In this document: positions 1 through 8,652 of the stretch, in pieces
Numbering within the stretch: position 1 is the stretch's first letter
Layout of the letters: every line of letters starts with the position of its first letter
Assembly (NCBI RefSeq): GCF_009649685.1
Contig: NZ_WJPK01000001.1
Span: 1,678,760 to 1,742,759, forward strand
Source: Flavobacteriaceae bacterium EG-1
Lineage (GTDB): Bacteria; Bacteroidota; Bacteroidia; Flavobacteriales; Flavobacteriaceae
Direction of reading: 5' to 3'
Length of the DNA: 64,000 nucleotides
Position numbers and translations under genes: made by a program
Notes under the pieces: generated by a model
The model's input: the letters and a program-made list of their open reading frames with translations, nothing else
Databases searched by the model: none
What the model was told of the DNA's origin: nothing

Positions 1-1403
1 AATTCTAACACCTCTATATCTATGGTGTCACCTACATTTACAAATTCTGAAGGATGCTTGATTTTTTTAGTCCAAGAAAGGTCAGATATGTATATTAGTC
101 CGTCAATACCTTCTTCCATTTCAACAAAAACACCAAAGTTGGTGAAATTTCTAACGATACCTTTATGACGAGAGCCAACTGGGTATTTAGAAGTAATATC
201 AGTCCATGGGTCTGGTGTCAATTGCTTGATTCCAAGAGACATTTTACGATCTTCTCTATCTAAAGTTAAAACTACAGCTTCAACTTCATCGCCAACTTTT
301 ACGAAATCTTGTGCAGAACGTAAATGTGTAGACCAAGACATTTCAGAAACGTGAATTAAGCCCTCAACACCTTCTACAACTTCAATGAAAGCACCGTAAT
401 CAGCAATAACAACAACCTTACCTTTAACCTTATCTCCAATTTTTATCTCATCAGATAAAGCTTCCCAAGGGTGTTTCTCTAATTGCTTCATACCCAATTG
501 TATTCTAGATTTGTTTTCATCAAAATCTAAAATTACAACGTTTAATTTCTGATCAAGTTCAACAACCTCGTTCGGGTGGTTAATTCTAGACCAAGAAAGG
601 TCAGTTATATGTACTAAACCATCAACACCACCAAGATCAATAAACACACCGTAAGAAGTAATGTTCTTAACAACACCTTCTAGTACTTGTCCTTTTTCTA
701 ACTGGCTAATAATTTCTTTCTTCTGCTCTTCGATATCAGCCTCAATAAGTGCTTTATGCGAAACAACAACATTTTTGAATTCGTGATTAATTTTAACCAC
801 TTTAAATTCCATATTCTTACCAACATACTGATCGTAATCGCGTATTGGCTTCACATCGATTTGAGAACCTGGCAAGAATGCCTCTATTCCAAATACATCG
901 ACAATCATACCACCTTTGGTACGACATTTTACAAAACCACTTACAATTTCTTCATTGTCATGTGCTTTGTTTACACGATCCCATGCCATGATGGTACGTG
1001 CTTTTCTATGCGACAATACTAATTGTCCACTTTTATCTTCACGGATGTCTATAAGAACCTCCACTTTGTCACCAACCTTTAAATCAGGATTGTAACGAAA
1101 TTCATTTAATGATATTACACCTTCAGATTTAGCGTTAATATCAATAATAGCTTCACGCTCAGTTAAATACACTACTTTACCAGTAACTACTTCTTCATCA
1201 GCAGTATCAACGAAATTCTCTGCTACTAGTTTTTCAAATTCTTGCAATTTTGAGTCTTCAACACGCTCAATTCCTTGTTCGTATTTTTCCCAATCAAAAT
1301 TTTCTAAAAATTCTTTAGGATCTTGGACAGGAGCTGCCACTTTTTCTTCTTGTTTTGCTACTTCGGTTTCTTCCACCGGTACGGTTGCTTTTTCTTCAGC
1401 CAT
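1..1403 (-). CDS. rpsA: 30S ribosomal protein S1, C-terminus beyond window
   Basis: Reading the minus strand from the ATG at 1401-1403 gives 467 codons with no stop before the window edge, so the C-terminus is missing. An acidic N-terminal extension (MAEEKATVPVEET) is followed by repeated S1 RNA-binding folds. Three copies are unmistakable, each ending in a (L/M)SW motif: DLSWSRINH near residue 272, EMSWSTHLRS near 355 and DLSWTKKIKH near 443. Two more divergent copies lie before them. S1 binds mRNA on the small ribosomal subunit. It is probably important in this lineage, where Shine-Dalgarno pairing is little used. A good promoter lies about 125 bases upstream. Confidence 0.97.
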   Translation of the reverse strand, partial: MAEEKATVPVEETEVAKQEEKVAAPVQDPKEFLENFDWEKYEQGIERVEDSKLQEFEKLVAENFVDTADEEVVTGKVVYLTEREAIIDINAKSEGVISLNEFRYNPDLKVGDKVEVLIDIREDKSGQLVLSHRKARTIMAWDRVNKAHDNEEIVSGFVKCRTKGGMIVDVFGIEAFLPGSQIDVKPIRDYDQYVGKNMEFKVVKINHEFKNVVVSHKALIEADIEEQKKEIISQLEKGQVLEGVVKNITSYGVFIDLGGVDGLVHITDLSWSRINHPNEVVELDQKLNVVILDFDENKSRIQLGMKQLEKHPWEALSDEIKIGDKVKGKVVVIADYGAFIEVVEGVEGLIHVSEMSWSTHLRSAQDFVKVGDEVEAVVLTLDREDRKMSLGIKQLTPDPWTDITSKYPVGSRHKGIVRNFTNFGVFVEMEEGIDGLIYISDLSWTKKIKHPSEFVNVGDTIDIEVLE

Positions 1404-1421
1404 TTGAAGATTAAATTTGTA

Positions 1422-1459
1422 TTCTGTGCAATTTAAAGAGCTAGACGACTAACACAGAA
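1422..1459 (-). other. Inverted repeat in the rpsA leader
   Basis: TTCTGTG (1422-1428) and CACAGAA (1453-1459) are perfect 7-bp complementary arms with a 24-nt loop. They lie 19 to 56 bases before the rpsA start codon, inside the predicted transcript. They could form an RNA stem involved in autogenous control, but no known leader family is recognised. Confidence 0.35.
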
Positions 1460-1525
1460 GCTGTTATACTATTTTATTTATTCAATTCCTTTTTCTCTCT
1501 TTACCCGGCCGTCAAAAAAGGAGTG

Positions 1526-1557
1526 CAAAAATACAATTAATTTATGGTTTTAACCAA
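1526..1557 (-). promoter_or_regulatory. Probable rpsA promoter
   Basis: On the minus strand, TATTTTTG (1533-1526) matches the Bacteroidota -7 box TAnnTTTG. A TTG at 1557-1555 lies 21 bases upstream of it, at the expected -33 position. The predicted start near 1522 gives a leader of roughly 115-120 nt before rpsA. This is a consensus match only. Confidence 0.6.
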
Positions 1558-1667
1558 TAATATACGTACTAGTAGTTATTTATAGCCGTTATTTATTGAA
1601 TACACCCCGTTTTTATTATAATAATCACTATTTTTACAGGTATATTATTAACCATTAAAATAGAAAA

Positions 1668-2048
1668 ATGAGTGTTAAAGCAAAATATCAAGGGGTATTA
1701 ACTCTTGGGGAGCAATTAGGAGTAAAAGATGGTGCTGTTTCTGAAGAAGGTGGCGTTCTAAAAATAAAGGGAGTTGCAAAAACTCAATATGAAAAAAACC
1801 TAATGTGGGACAAAATTAAAGAACTCGGTGGTGAAAGTCCTTCAGACATCAAAGCAAACATTACGGTAGAAGATACTTCAGTATATGCAAGACATACTGT
1901 TAAAGGTGGTGAGTCTTTGAGTAAAATTGCAAAGCATTATTATGGTGATGCTATGAAATATAAAGAGATTTTCGCGGCAAACTCTGGTATATTAAAAAAC
2001 CCAGATGTTATTCATCCAGATCAAGTTTTGGTAATTCCAAATCTTTAA
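1668..2048 (+). CDS. BON-LysM protein, YgaU/Kbp-like
   Basis: This 126-residue protein has no signal peptide. Residues 1-70 resemble a BON-type fold (the segment GGVLKIKGVAKT is typical of the central strand). Residues 76-126 form one LysM domain (HTVKGGESLSKIAKHYYGD, ending DQVLVIPNL). The order and size match the E. coli potassium-binding protein Kbp (YgaU), a cytoplasmic BON+LysM protein, so a similar ion-binding or osmotic role is inferred. A 7-of-8 match to the -7 box (TATTTTTA, 1629-1636) precedes the ATG. It stands alone, divergent from rpsA and convergent with cmk, and ends at a bidirectional terminator. Confidence 0.88.
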   Translation: MSVKAKYQGVLTLGEQLGVKDGAVSEEGGVLKIKGVAKTQYEKNLMWDKIKELGGESPSDIKANITVEDTSVYARHTVKGGESLSKIAKHYYGDAMKYKEIFAANSGILKNPDVIHPDQVLVIPNL

Positions 2049-2070
2049 GTGTAAGATTTAAAAAATAAAA

Positions 2071-2100
2071 GGGATGCAAATGCATCCCTTTTTTATTCTT
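2071..2100. terminator. Bidirectional rho-independent terminator
   Basis: GGGATGCA-AA-TGCATCCC (2071-2088) forms an 8-bp stem followed by a T-run. An A-run lies on the left, so it can stop transcripts from both the BON-LysM gene and the convergent cmk. Confidence 0.85.
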
Positions 2101-2115
2101 CAAAAATTAAATATT

Positions 2116-2820
2116 TTATTTAAACTTCTTTCGCTCTTCAATTAAACGCAAAGCATATCCATGTAATCTTTCAAATTGATCTTGAAGTCCAAGATCACTG
2201 TTATCAAACTCAATAGCATCAGCTGCTTTTCGCAACGGTGAGAATTCTCTATTTGAATCTATATAATCTCTCGATTCTACATTTTCCAATACTTCTTGGT
2301 ACGTAACCTCTTCTCCTCTATCTAACAATTCTCTATACCGTCTAGTGGCTCTCGCTTGAGTTGAAGCCGTCATAAAAACCTTCATATCTGCATCTGGAAA
2401 AACTACTGTTCCTATGTCGCGACCATCCATAACAATACCTTTTTCCTTTCCCATTTCTTGTTGCATTTCAACAAGCTTAACTCGTACAGCTTGAATCTCA
2501 GCAACTGGGCTTACATAAGCAGAAACTTGCAAGGTCCGAATTTCCTTTTCAACATTTTCATCATTCAAATAAATTTCTGAATAGCCCACACTTTCATTGA
2601 ATACGAATTTCAGATTTATTTTGGGTAAATCTGCTACTAATGCAGCTACATTCTTCTCAGATTCTCCAAAATAACCCATGCGTAACGCGTATAAGGTTAC
2701 AGCCCGATACATAGCACCTGTATCTACATAAACATAACCTAAATCTTTAGCTAAATGTTTTGCTACAGTACTTTTTCCAGTAGAAGAATAGCCATCAATA
2801 GCTATGGTAATTTTACACAT
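2116..2820 (-). CDS. cmk: Cytidylate kinase
   Basis: This 234-residue protein catalyses ATP-dependent phosphorylation of CMP and dCMP in pyrimidine nucleotide supply. The P-loop GYSSTGKST is at residues 10-18. The family motif DGRDIGTVVFPDA lies near residue 140, followed by the lid-region sequence ARATRRYREL. Length fits the family. The gene lies 63 bases downstream of lon on the same strand but has its own -7 box only 4 bases before the ATG, so it may be transcribed separately as a leaderless mRNA. Confidence 0.96.
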   Translation of the reverse strand: MCKITIAIDGYSSTGKSTVAKHLAKDLGYVYVDTGAMYRAVTLYALRMGYFGESEKNVAALVADLPKINLKFVFNESVGYSEIYLNDENVEKEIRTLQVSAYVSPVAEIQAVRVKLVEMQQEMGKEKGIVMDGRDIGTVVFPDADMKVFMTASTQARATRRYRELLDRGEEVTYQEVLENVESRDYIDSNREFSPLRKAADAIEFDNSDLGLQDQFERLHGYALRLIEERKKFK

Positions 2821-2824
2821 AAAA

Positions 2825-2832
2825 CAAAAATA
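2825..2832 (-). promoter_or_regulatory. -7 box abutting cmk start
   Basis: TATTTTTG on the minus strand is an exact TAnnTTTG match, separated from the cmk ATG by four bases (TTTT). Transcription would begin at or within a base or two of the start codon. No clear -33 element is visible. Confidence 0.5.
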
Positions 2833-2883
2833 CTCAGATTTGATTAAACCAGTGCTTTCATATATAAGTTGAACGCAAAATAT

Positions 2884-5334
2884 TTATAATTCTTTCGGAT
2901 TTACCACCTTCTTATCAGTAATCGCAATATCAATTACCTCATGCATATTGGTTACATAATGGAATTTTAATCCTTTTAAATAGTCTTGTTTAATTTCTAA
3001 GATGTCTTTTTCATTGTCTTTACACAAAATTATTTCTTTAATTTTCGCTCTTTTAGCAGCAAGAATTTTTTCTTTTATACCGCCTACAGGCAATACTTTA
3101 CCACGTAAAGTTATTTCACCAGTCATAGCCAGACTACTCTTAATTCTTTTTTGAGTAAATAGCGAAACTAAAGAAGTTAACATTGTAATACCTGCACTCG
3201 GACCATCTTTAGGTGTTGCACCTTCTGGTACGTGTATGTGTACATTATATTTACCAAATACTTCCGGGTTAATTCCAAATCTATCACAGTTTGATTTGAT
3301 GTATTCCATGGCAATGGTAGCAGATTCTTTCATGACTTTACCAAGATTACCTGTAATATTGAGCGTTCCTTTACCTTTGGATAAGATAGATTCAATAAAT
3401 AAAATATCACCGCCAACACTTGTCCAAGCTAAACCTGTGACAACACCTGCCACATCGTTATTCTCATATTTATCTCTTTCAAGTCTAGCTGGGCCCAATA
3501 TTTTCTCTATATCTGCATTGGATACTTTAATATCATATTTTTCATCAGTAGCTATAGATTTAGCAGCATAACGTACCGTTTTAGCAATCTGTTTTTCCAA
3601 ATTTCGAACTCCAGATTCACGGGTATAACCTTCAACTATTTTCTCCAATTGCGGCTTACCTATTTTTAAATCTTTGGCAGACATTCCATGTTCTTTCAAC
3701 TGCTTAGGTAGCAAATGACGTTTAGCAATCTCAACTTTTTCTTCAATAGTATACCCCGAAACATTAATTATTTCCATTCGGTCTCGTAAAGCTGGCTGAA
3801 TAGAAGATAAATTATTTGCTGTAGCAATGAACATTATCTTAGAGAGGTCATATCCCATTTCTAAGAAATTATCGTAAAATTCGCTATTTTGTTCAGGGTC
3901 TAAAACCTCTAACATTGCTGAAGAAGGATCTCCTTGATGACTGTTAGAAAGCTTATCAATCTCATCTAAAATAAATACGGGGTTAGATGTACCTGCTTTC
4001 TTTAGACTCTGAATAATACGACCAGGCATAGCACCTATATATGTTTTTCTATGACCTCGAATCTCAGCTTCATCGCGCAAACCGCCTAATGACATACGCA
4101 CATATTCTCTTCCTAATGCTTCTGCTACAGATTTACCAAGTGATGTTTTACCAACACCAGGTGGTCCGTATAGACATAAAATAGGAGATTTCATGTCATT
4201 TCTAAGCTTTAAAACAGCGAGATATTCAATAATTCGACGTTTTACATCTTCTAAACCATAATGGTCTCTGTCTAATATTTTTTGAGCTCTTTTTAAATCA
4301 AATTTGTCTTTAGAAAATTCATTCCAAGGTAATCCTATAAATAAATCGAGGTAATTTCTTTGAATAGAGTATTCAGCCACTTGTGGATTCATCCGTTGCA
4401 TTTTAGCAAGCTCTTTGTTAAAATGATCGCCCACCGCTTTAGTCCATTTTTTAGACTTAGCTTTTTCACGCATTTCATCAATTTCTTCGTCATTAGAAAC
4501 ACCACCCAATTCTTCTTGAATAGTTTTCATTTGTTGGTGAAGAAAATACTCTCGTTGTTGCTGATCTAAGTCATTCCGAACTTTTAGCTGTATATCATTA
4601 CGCAATTCTAAGCGTTGCATCTCTACATTCATATACTTCAATGTAGCCAGTGCACGTTCTTTTAGGACCCCTATTTCTAATAACTCTTGTTTTTCTTTAA
4701 CCGTTAAATTTAGGTTTGAAGAAACAAAATTTATTAAAAAAGAATTGCTTTGTATATTTTTAATAGCGAACGAAGCTTCACTGGGAATATTAGGGTTATC
4801 CTTTATAATGCGTAAAGCAAGTTCTTTTATAGAATCTATAATAGCTAAAAACTCTTGCGATTCTTGCCCTTCTCTTTCTTCCGCAGTTTCTCGTATGGTT
4901 GCTGTTATATAAGGATTTTCGGTTAAAACCTCAGCAACTTCAAATCGTTTTTTACCTTGTATAATTACTGTTGTATTACCATCGGGCATCTTTAAAACTC
5001 TAAGAATTTGAGCTACAGTACCCAAGGTATTGATATCTTTAATTTTCGGGTTTTCAGTCTCTTCATCTTTCTGAGACACAACACCAATAACTTTAGAGCC
5101 ATTATTAGCATCCTTGATTAAATTAATAGATTTATCTCTACCAGCAGTAATTGGAATTACAACCCCTGGAAACAATACTGTATTACGCAAGGGTAATATT
5201 GGTAGGGTTTCGGGCAAAGATTCATTATTCATCTCCTCTTCATCCTCCGGAGTTAATAATGGAATTAATTCTGCTTCGTTTTCAATGTGCTGTAACGACA
5301 CATTGTCAATATTTATGAATTTAGTTCTTGCCAT
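2884..5334 (-). CDS. lon: ATP-dependent Lon protease
   Basis: This 816-residue AAA+ serine protease degrades misfolded and regulatory proteins in the cytoplasm. The N-terminal substrate domain begins around [18 protein letters not shown]. The Walker A motif GPPGVGKTS lies near residue 390, followed by the Walker B region [10 protein letters not shown]. The catalytic serine is in DGPSAGITM near residue 711 and the catalytic lysine in [14 protein letters not shown] near 753, giving the Ser-Lys dyad. The ATG at 5334 is preferred over an in-frame TTG two codons upstream. The gene precedes cmk and is divergent from an ECF sigma gene across about 300 bases. Confidence 0.98.
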   Translation of the reverse strand: MARTKFINIDNVSLQHIENEAELIPLLTPEDEEEMNNESLPETLPILPLRNTVLFPGVVIPITAGRDKSINLIKDANNGSKVIGVVSQKDEETENPKIKDINTLGTVAQILRVLKMPDGNTTVIIQGKKRFEVAEVLTENPYITATIRETAEEREGQESQEFLAIIDSIKELALRIIKDNPNIPSEASFAIKNIQSNSFLINFVSSNLNLTVKEKQELLEIGVLKERALATLKYMNVEMQRLELRNDIQLKVRNDLDQQQREYFLHQQMKTIQEELGGVSNDEEIDEMREKAKSKKWTKAVGDHFNKELAKMQRMNPQVAEYSIQRNYLDLFIGLPWNEFSKDKFDLKRAQKILDRDHYGLEDVKRRIIEYLAVLKLRNDMKSPILCLYGPPGVGKTSLGKSVAEALGREYVRMSLGGLRDEAEIRGHRKTYIGAMPGRIIQSLKKAGTSNPVFILDEIDKLSNSHQGDPSSAMLEVLDPEQNSEFYDNFLEMGYDLSKIMFIATANNLSSIQPALRDRMEIINVSGYTIEEKVEIAKRHLLPKQLKEHGMSAKDLKIGKPQLEKIVEGYTRESGVRNLEKQIAKTVRYAAKSIATDEKYDIKVSNADIEKILGPARLERDKYENNDVAGVVTGLAWTSVGGDILFIESILSKGKGTLNITGNLGKVMKESATIAMEYIKSNCDRFGINPEVFGKYNVHIHVPEGATPKDGPSAGITMLTSLVSLFTQKRIKSSLAMTGEITLRGKVLPVGGIKEKILAAKRAKIKEIILCKDNEKDILEIKQDYLKGLKFHYVTNMHEVIDIAITDKKVVNPKEL

Positions 5335-5470
5335 AATCAATATAGTGCGTCAATCTGTCATTTAGATTAACGATGTTATTATATGTTCTTTTCTCGTAAA
5401 ATAGTCCAAACCACAATACAACACAAGATTTACCGCTTTTGGACCTTCAATCTTTATAAATTAAGACAAT

Positions 5471-5485
5471 TCTTATGCCATAAGA
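5471..5485. promoter_or_regulatory. Palindrome between lon and ECF sigma gene
   Basis: TCTTATG-C-CATAAGA is a perfect 7-1-7 inverted repeat in the divergent region of about 300 bases (5335-5631). It is operator-like and could bind a repressor of lon or of the sigma operon. It does not match CIRCE. The rest of the region is AT-rich, with one ECF-like element near the sigma gene. Confidence 0.4.
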
Positions 5486-5583
5486 CAAGGAAGTGAAAAA
5501 ATGCCATATTCGGTAATTAAAAAGGTCATAATCGACAAATGCACCTCTAATTTCGCCATCCTCACGAAAAAAAAATATATAAG

Positions 5584-5607
5584 TGTAACAATCATTAAAT
5601 TCGGTAA
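5584..5607 (+). promoter_or_regulatory. Possible ECF-sigma-dependent promoter
   Basis: TGTAACAA (5584-5591) resembles the AAC-containing -35 of ECF promoters. CGGTAA (5602-5607) lies 13 bases after AAC at a -10-like position. The same TGTAACAA occurs before the second ECF gene at 20727, consistent with autoregulation. Confidence 0.4.
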
Positions 5608-5631
5608 TCTTTTAAATAAATAACAACCTTT

Positions 5632-6183
5632 TTGAGCCAAAGTATTGAACATACAGACAAACTGTTGAAGTTGTGTCTAAAAGGTAATCAATCCGCACAA
5701 TTGGAAATATACAATCGCTACTATAAGGCGATGTATAATGTTGCATTGCGTATTGTAAAAGACACTGCTGAAGCTGAAGATATTATGCAAGAATCATTCT
5801 TAAGAGCATTTACAAAATTGCACACGTTTAAGGGTGAAGTTGCTTTCGGAGCTTGGTTGAAGCGAATTGTGGTAAATAATAGTATTTATCATTATAGAAA
5901 GAAGCAGAAAAAAAACGAAGTCTCTTTTGATAATGTAATGTACAAGGTTGAAGATAATGATGGAATAGTCTCCAATTATGAGTTTTCTGAACAAAAGGCT
6001 CAAAAAGTGATGAAAACCATGAAACAATTGAAAGACAATTACAGAATTTCTTTGACCTTACATTTAATTGAAGGTTATGATTATGAGGAGATTAGTGAAA
6101 TAATGAACATTAGTTACGCAAATTGTAGAACAACTATATCAAGAGCAAAAGAAAGTTTAAGAAAGAAAATTTTAAGCGCATAA
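5632..6183 (+). CDS. ECF RNA polymerase sigma factor
   Basis: This 183-residue sigma-70 family protein has region 2 at about residues 20-95 (TAEAEDIMQESFLRAFTKL, AFGAWLKRIVVN) and region 4 at about 125-180 (YDYEEISEIMNISYANCRTT, an HTH). No ATG is available in frame. An in-frame TAA at 5617 makes the TTG at 5632 the first possible start and the only sensible one. The next gene begins 2 bases after the stop and encodes a single-pass membrane protein, the usual position for an anti-sigma factor. Two adhesin-like genes follow, so the regulon probably concerns the cell envelope. Confidence 0.93.
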   Translation: MSQSIEHTDKLLKLCLKGNQSAQLEIYNRYYKAMYNVALRIVKDTAEAEDIMQESFLRAFTKLHTFKGEVAFGAWLKRIVVNNSIYHYRKKQKKNEVSFDNVMYKVEDNDGIVSNYEFSEQKAQKVMKTMKQLKDNYRISLTLHLIEGYDYEEISEIMNISYANCRTTISRAKESLRKKILSA

Positions 6184-6185
6184 TT

Positions 6186-6752
6186 ATGCAAGACAATAAA
6201 ATAGAAGATATTTTCAAAGAATTACAAGGCCACTTCGATACCGAAGAACCGAATTCTGGCCATGAGCTTAGGTTTCTTGACAAACTTAAGGCAGAAACTA
6301 TAGTGCCGCATAACACCCCAAAAAAGATTAATTGGTGGAAACCATTATCAATTGCGGCTTCTATAATTTTAGTTTTCGCTATTGCCTTAGGATATTTAAA
6401 TACTACAACCTCTATAGAAGAAAAAGTTGCAGAAATTTCACCAGAGGCAGCAAATACGCAATTTTACTTTGCCAATTTAATTGAAGAGCAAGTTAAAGAA
6501 CTTGAAAGCTTAGATACACCTGAGACAAAGAAAATAATTACAGATACAATGTCTCAACTTAGCAAGTTAGAATTAAATTATAAAAATCTAGAAATCGACC
6601 TTTTAAATGGTGGTAATAGCAAACTTATTTTAAGTGCTATGATTACCAATTTCCAAACCAGAATAGATCTTTTAGAAGAAGTAATAGAGCAAATAGAAGA
6701 TATAAAAACCCTGAAAAAATTTGAAGAAAATAAGAGTCTGTCCATACTCTAA
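6186..6752 (+). CDS. Probable membrane anti-sigma partner
   Basis: This 188-residue protein has a charged cytoplasmic N-terminus (about 1-48), one transmembrane helix near residues 49-67 (PLSIAASIILVFAIALGYL) and a periplasmic region rich in predicted coiled coil (LEEVIEQIEDIKTLKKFEE). It lies 2 bases after the ECF sigma gene and is probably cotranscribed. No zinc-binding ZAS motif is visible. The anti-sigma role is inferred from topology and position rather than from a recognised domain. Confidence 0.75.
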   Translation: MQDNKIEDIFKELQGHFDTEEPNSGHELRFLDKLKAETIVPHNTPKKINWWKPLSIAASIILVFAIALGYLNTTTSIEEKVAEISPEAANTQFYFANLIEEQVKELESLDTPETKKIITDTMSQLSKLELNYKNLEIDLLNGGNSKLILSAMITNFQTRIDLLEEVIEQIEDIKTLKKFEENKSLSIL

Positions 6753-6771
6753 ACATAAAAATACAATACAA

Positions 6772-7860
6772 ATGAAAGTAATTCTACATAAATATATTGC
6801 CTTATTAATTTTTGCTTTGCCTATGATGCTTACTGCTCATGAGCATGAATTAAAAGGAAAGTACATCAAAGAAAAAACCATTAAAAAAGAATTTAATGTG
6901 AATTCTGATGCTTTGTTAAAAATAAAAAATAGTTATGGGAATTTGAACATTACTTCTTGGAATGAAAATAGAGTATTAATTGAAGTACATATAAAAACTA
7001 GCGGTAATAATGAAGCTAAAGTCCAACGAAAATTAGAAGAGATTAATGTGGACTTTGAAAATAGTAGTAGTTTGGTTTCCGCTCGTACTGTGTTTGGTAG
7101 TAAAAGCAGTAGTTGGGGATGGAATTGGACTAATAATAATGTAAATATGCAAGTAAATTATAGCATTAAACTACCCGTAAAGAATAGTGTTCATCTCAAC
7201 AATGATTATGGAAGCATCATAATAGATCGTATTGATGGTCATGCTAAAATTAATTGCGATTATGGTAGGTTAGAAATTGGCGAATTACGCGGAAGAAATA
7301 ATGAATTAAACTTCGACTACACATCAAATTCTTCAATTGAATATATGAATAGCGGTACAATAAAAGCTGATTACTCAGGATTTACCTTAGAAAAAACTAA
7401 TGATATTAGGCTTGATGCAGATTATACAAATGCCACATTTAAGGCGATGAAAAATCTCATATATGACTGCGATTATGGCAAATTAGAAGTAAATAAAGCA
7501 AATAGTATAACAGGTAATGGCGATTATTTTAATGTACGACTTGGTACTATACATGGCAGCATAGATATAAATGCCGATTATGGTCAGATAAAAATAGAAG
7601 AAATGGCTGCAGATGCTGGAGATGTATCTATTGAAAGCGATTATACTGGAGTAAAATTGGGATATAATACCGATTATAATTTCGATTTTGAATTGGACCT
7701 AGATTATGGCGGTTTTAGTGGCAAAGACAAGCTTGAAATAAATATTAGTAACGAAAAGTCAACTTCAAAATATTACAAAGGATATCATGGTCAACCAAAT
7801 AGTGGAAATACTATTTCAATTAGTAGTGATTACGGTAGCATTACATTTTACAATAAATAA
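6772..7860 (+). CDS. DUF4097-type exported beta-helix protein
   Basis: This 362-residue protein has an N-terminal signal peptide (LLIFALPMMLTAHEH). The body contains at least nine copies of a short repeat built on D-Y-(G/T/S), for example NDYGSIIIDRI, CDYGRLEIGEL, ADYSGFTLEK, CDYGKLEVNKA and SDYGSITF, spaced about 20-25 residues as in a beta-helix. This fits the DUF4097 adhesin-like family. The ATG at 6772 is chosen because it opens directly on the signal peptide. An in-frame TTG upstream would overlap the previous gene. It is third in the sigma operon. Function is unknown but probably envelope-associated. Confidence 0.82.
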   Translation: MKVILHKYIALLIFALPMMLTAHEHELKGKYIKEKTIKKEFNVNSDALLKIKNSYGNLNITSWNENRVLIEVHIKTSGNNEAKVQRKLEEINVDFENSSSLVSARTVFGSKSSSWGWNWTNNNVNMQVNYSIKLPVKNSVHLNNDYGSIIIDRIDGHAKINCDYGRLEIGELRGRNNELNFDYTSNSSIEYMNSGTIKADYSGFTLEKTNDIRLDADYTNATFKAMKNLIYDCDYGKLEVNKANSITGNGDYFNVRLGTIHGSIDINADYGQIKIEEMAADAGDVSIESDYTGVKLGYNTDYNFDFELDLDYGGFSGKDKLEINISNEKSTSKYYKGYHGQPNSGNTISISSDYGSITFYNK

Positions 7861-7889
7861 TCATCAATCATTAATAAATAATCAAAAGA

Positions 7890-8615
7890 ATGAAAAATTT
7901 AGCAACATTAAGTTTATTAGTACTTTGCAGTATTTCATGTACTGCACAATGGGGAAATAAGGTAAAAGGAAATGGCGAAAAAACCATTATTGAAAGATCA
8001 GTAGGTGACTACGACAGAATTGGAGTTTCCGGTTTTTTTGATGTGGAATTAGTATCCGGAAGTGAAGGTGAAATTACTTTGAGTGGAGAGTCTAATCTAT
8101 TAGAACATATAATTACAGAAGTCAAAAATGGGCAGCTAAACATAAAAACTGAAAAAGGTTACAATTTAAGTCCTTCAAGTTGGAAAGACGGTATACATAT
8201 TACCGTACCCATTGAAAGCATTGATGCAGTGGCGCTTTCAGGATCGGGTGATATAGTAGGTAAAACCAAAATAAAATCATCTGATTTTAAGACAAGCATG
8301 TCTGGTTCTGGAGATATAACCCTTGATATTGATGCAGAAAATATAACAACTGCGATGTCTGGCTCTGGTGACATAAAATTGAGCGGTAGGGCTACAAATT
8401 TTGAAGCAACAATTTCAGGCAGTGGTGATATAGCGGCTTATGAATTGGAAGCAGACAATGTAGAAGCCACAGTCTCTGGTTCGGCAAATATTGAGGTAAC
8501 AGCCAATAAAAGATTAAAGGCCCGTGTTTCCGGCTCAGGAGATATCAATTATAAAGGCAATCCTGATAAAGTAGATACTAAAACTTCCGGTTCGGGAGAT
8601 ATCACCAAGAAATAA
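7890..8615 (+). CDS. DUF2807 (head-GIN) exported protein
   Basis: This 241-residue protein has a short signal peptide (LSLLVLCSISCTAQW), and its Cys could be a lipobox. The first part matches the DUF2807 head-GIN fold (YDRIGVSGFFDVELVSG). The second half carries seven near-identical turns centred on SGSGDI, at intervals of about 15-20 residues, again suggesting a beta-helix. It lies 29 bases after the DUF4097 gene and closes the sigma-factor operon. The family is called adhesin-like by annotation convention and no biochemical role is established. Confidence 0.85.
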   Translation: MKNLATLSLLVLCSISCTAQWGNKVKGNGEKTIIERSVGDYDRIGVSGFFDVELVSGSEGEITLSGESNLLEHIITEVKNGQLNIKTEKGYNLSPSSWKDGIHITVPIESIDAVALSGSGDIVGKTKIKSSDFKTSMSGSGDITLDIDAENITTAMSGSGDIKLSGRATNFEATISGSGDIAAYELEADNVEATVSGSANIEVTANKRLKARVSGSGDINYKGNPDKVDTKTSGSGDITKK

Positions 8616-8652
8616 AATTGGTTAAAATATATTAAATCAAAAAGCGAAGTAG

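Noticed and set aside
756-1022. Plus-strand open frame opposite rpsA
   Set aside because: The rpsA frame on the minus strand is continuous and strongly conserved there. This frame has no domain.
3236-3571. Open frame on the plus strand opposite lon
   Set aside because: It lies wholly antisense to the conserved protease domain and has no recognisable motif. It is a shadow of lon codon bias.
8230-8615. Short regularly spaced repeats (TC-GG-TC-GG-GAT pattern)
   Set aside because: They encode the SGSGDI turns of the DUF2807 protein. No spacers or cas genes are present.
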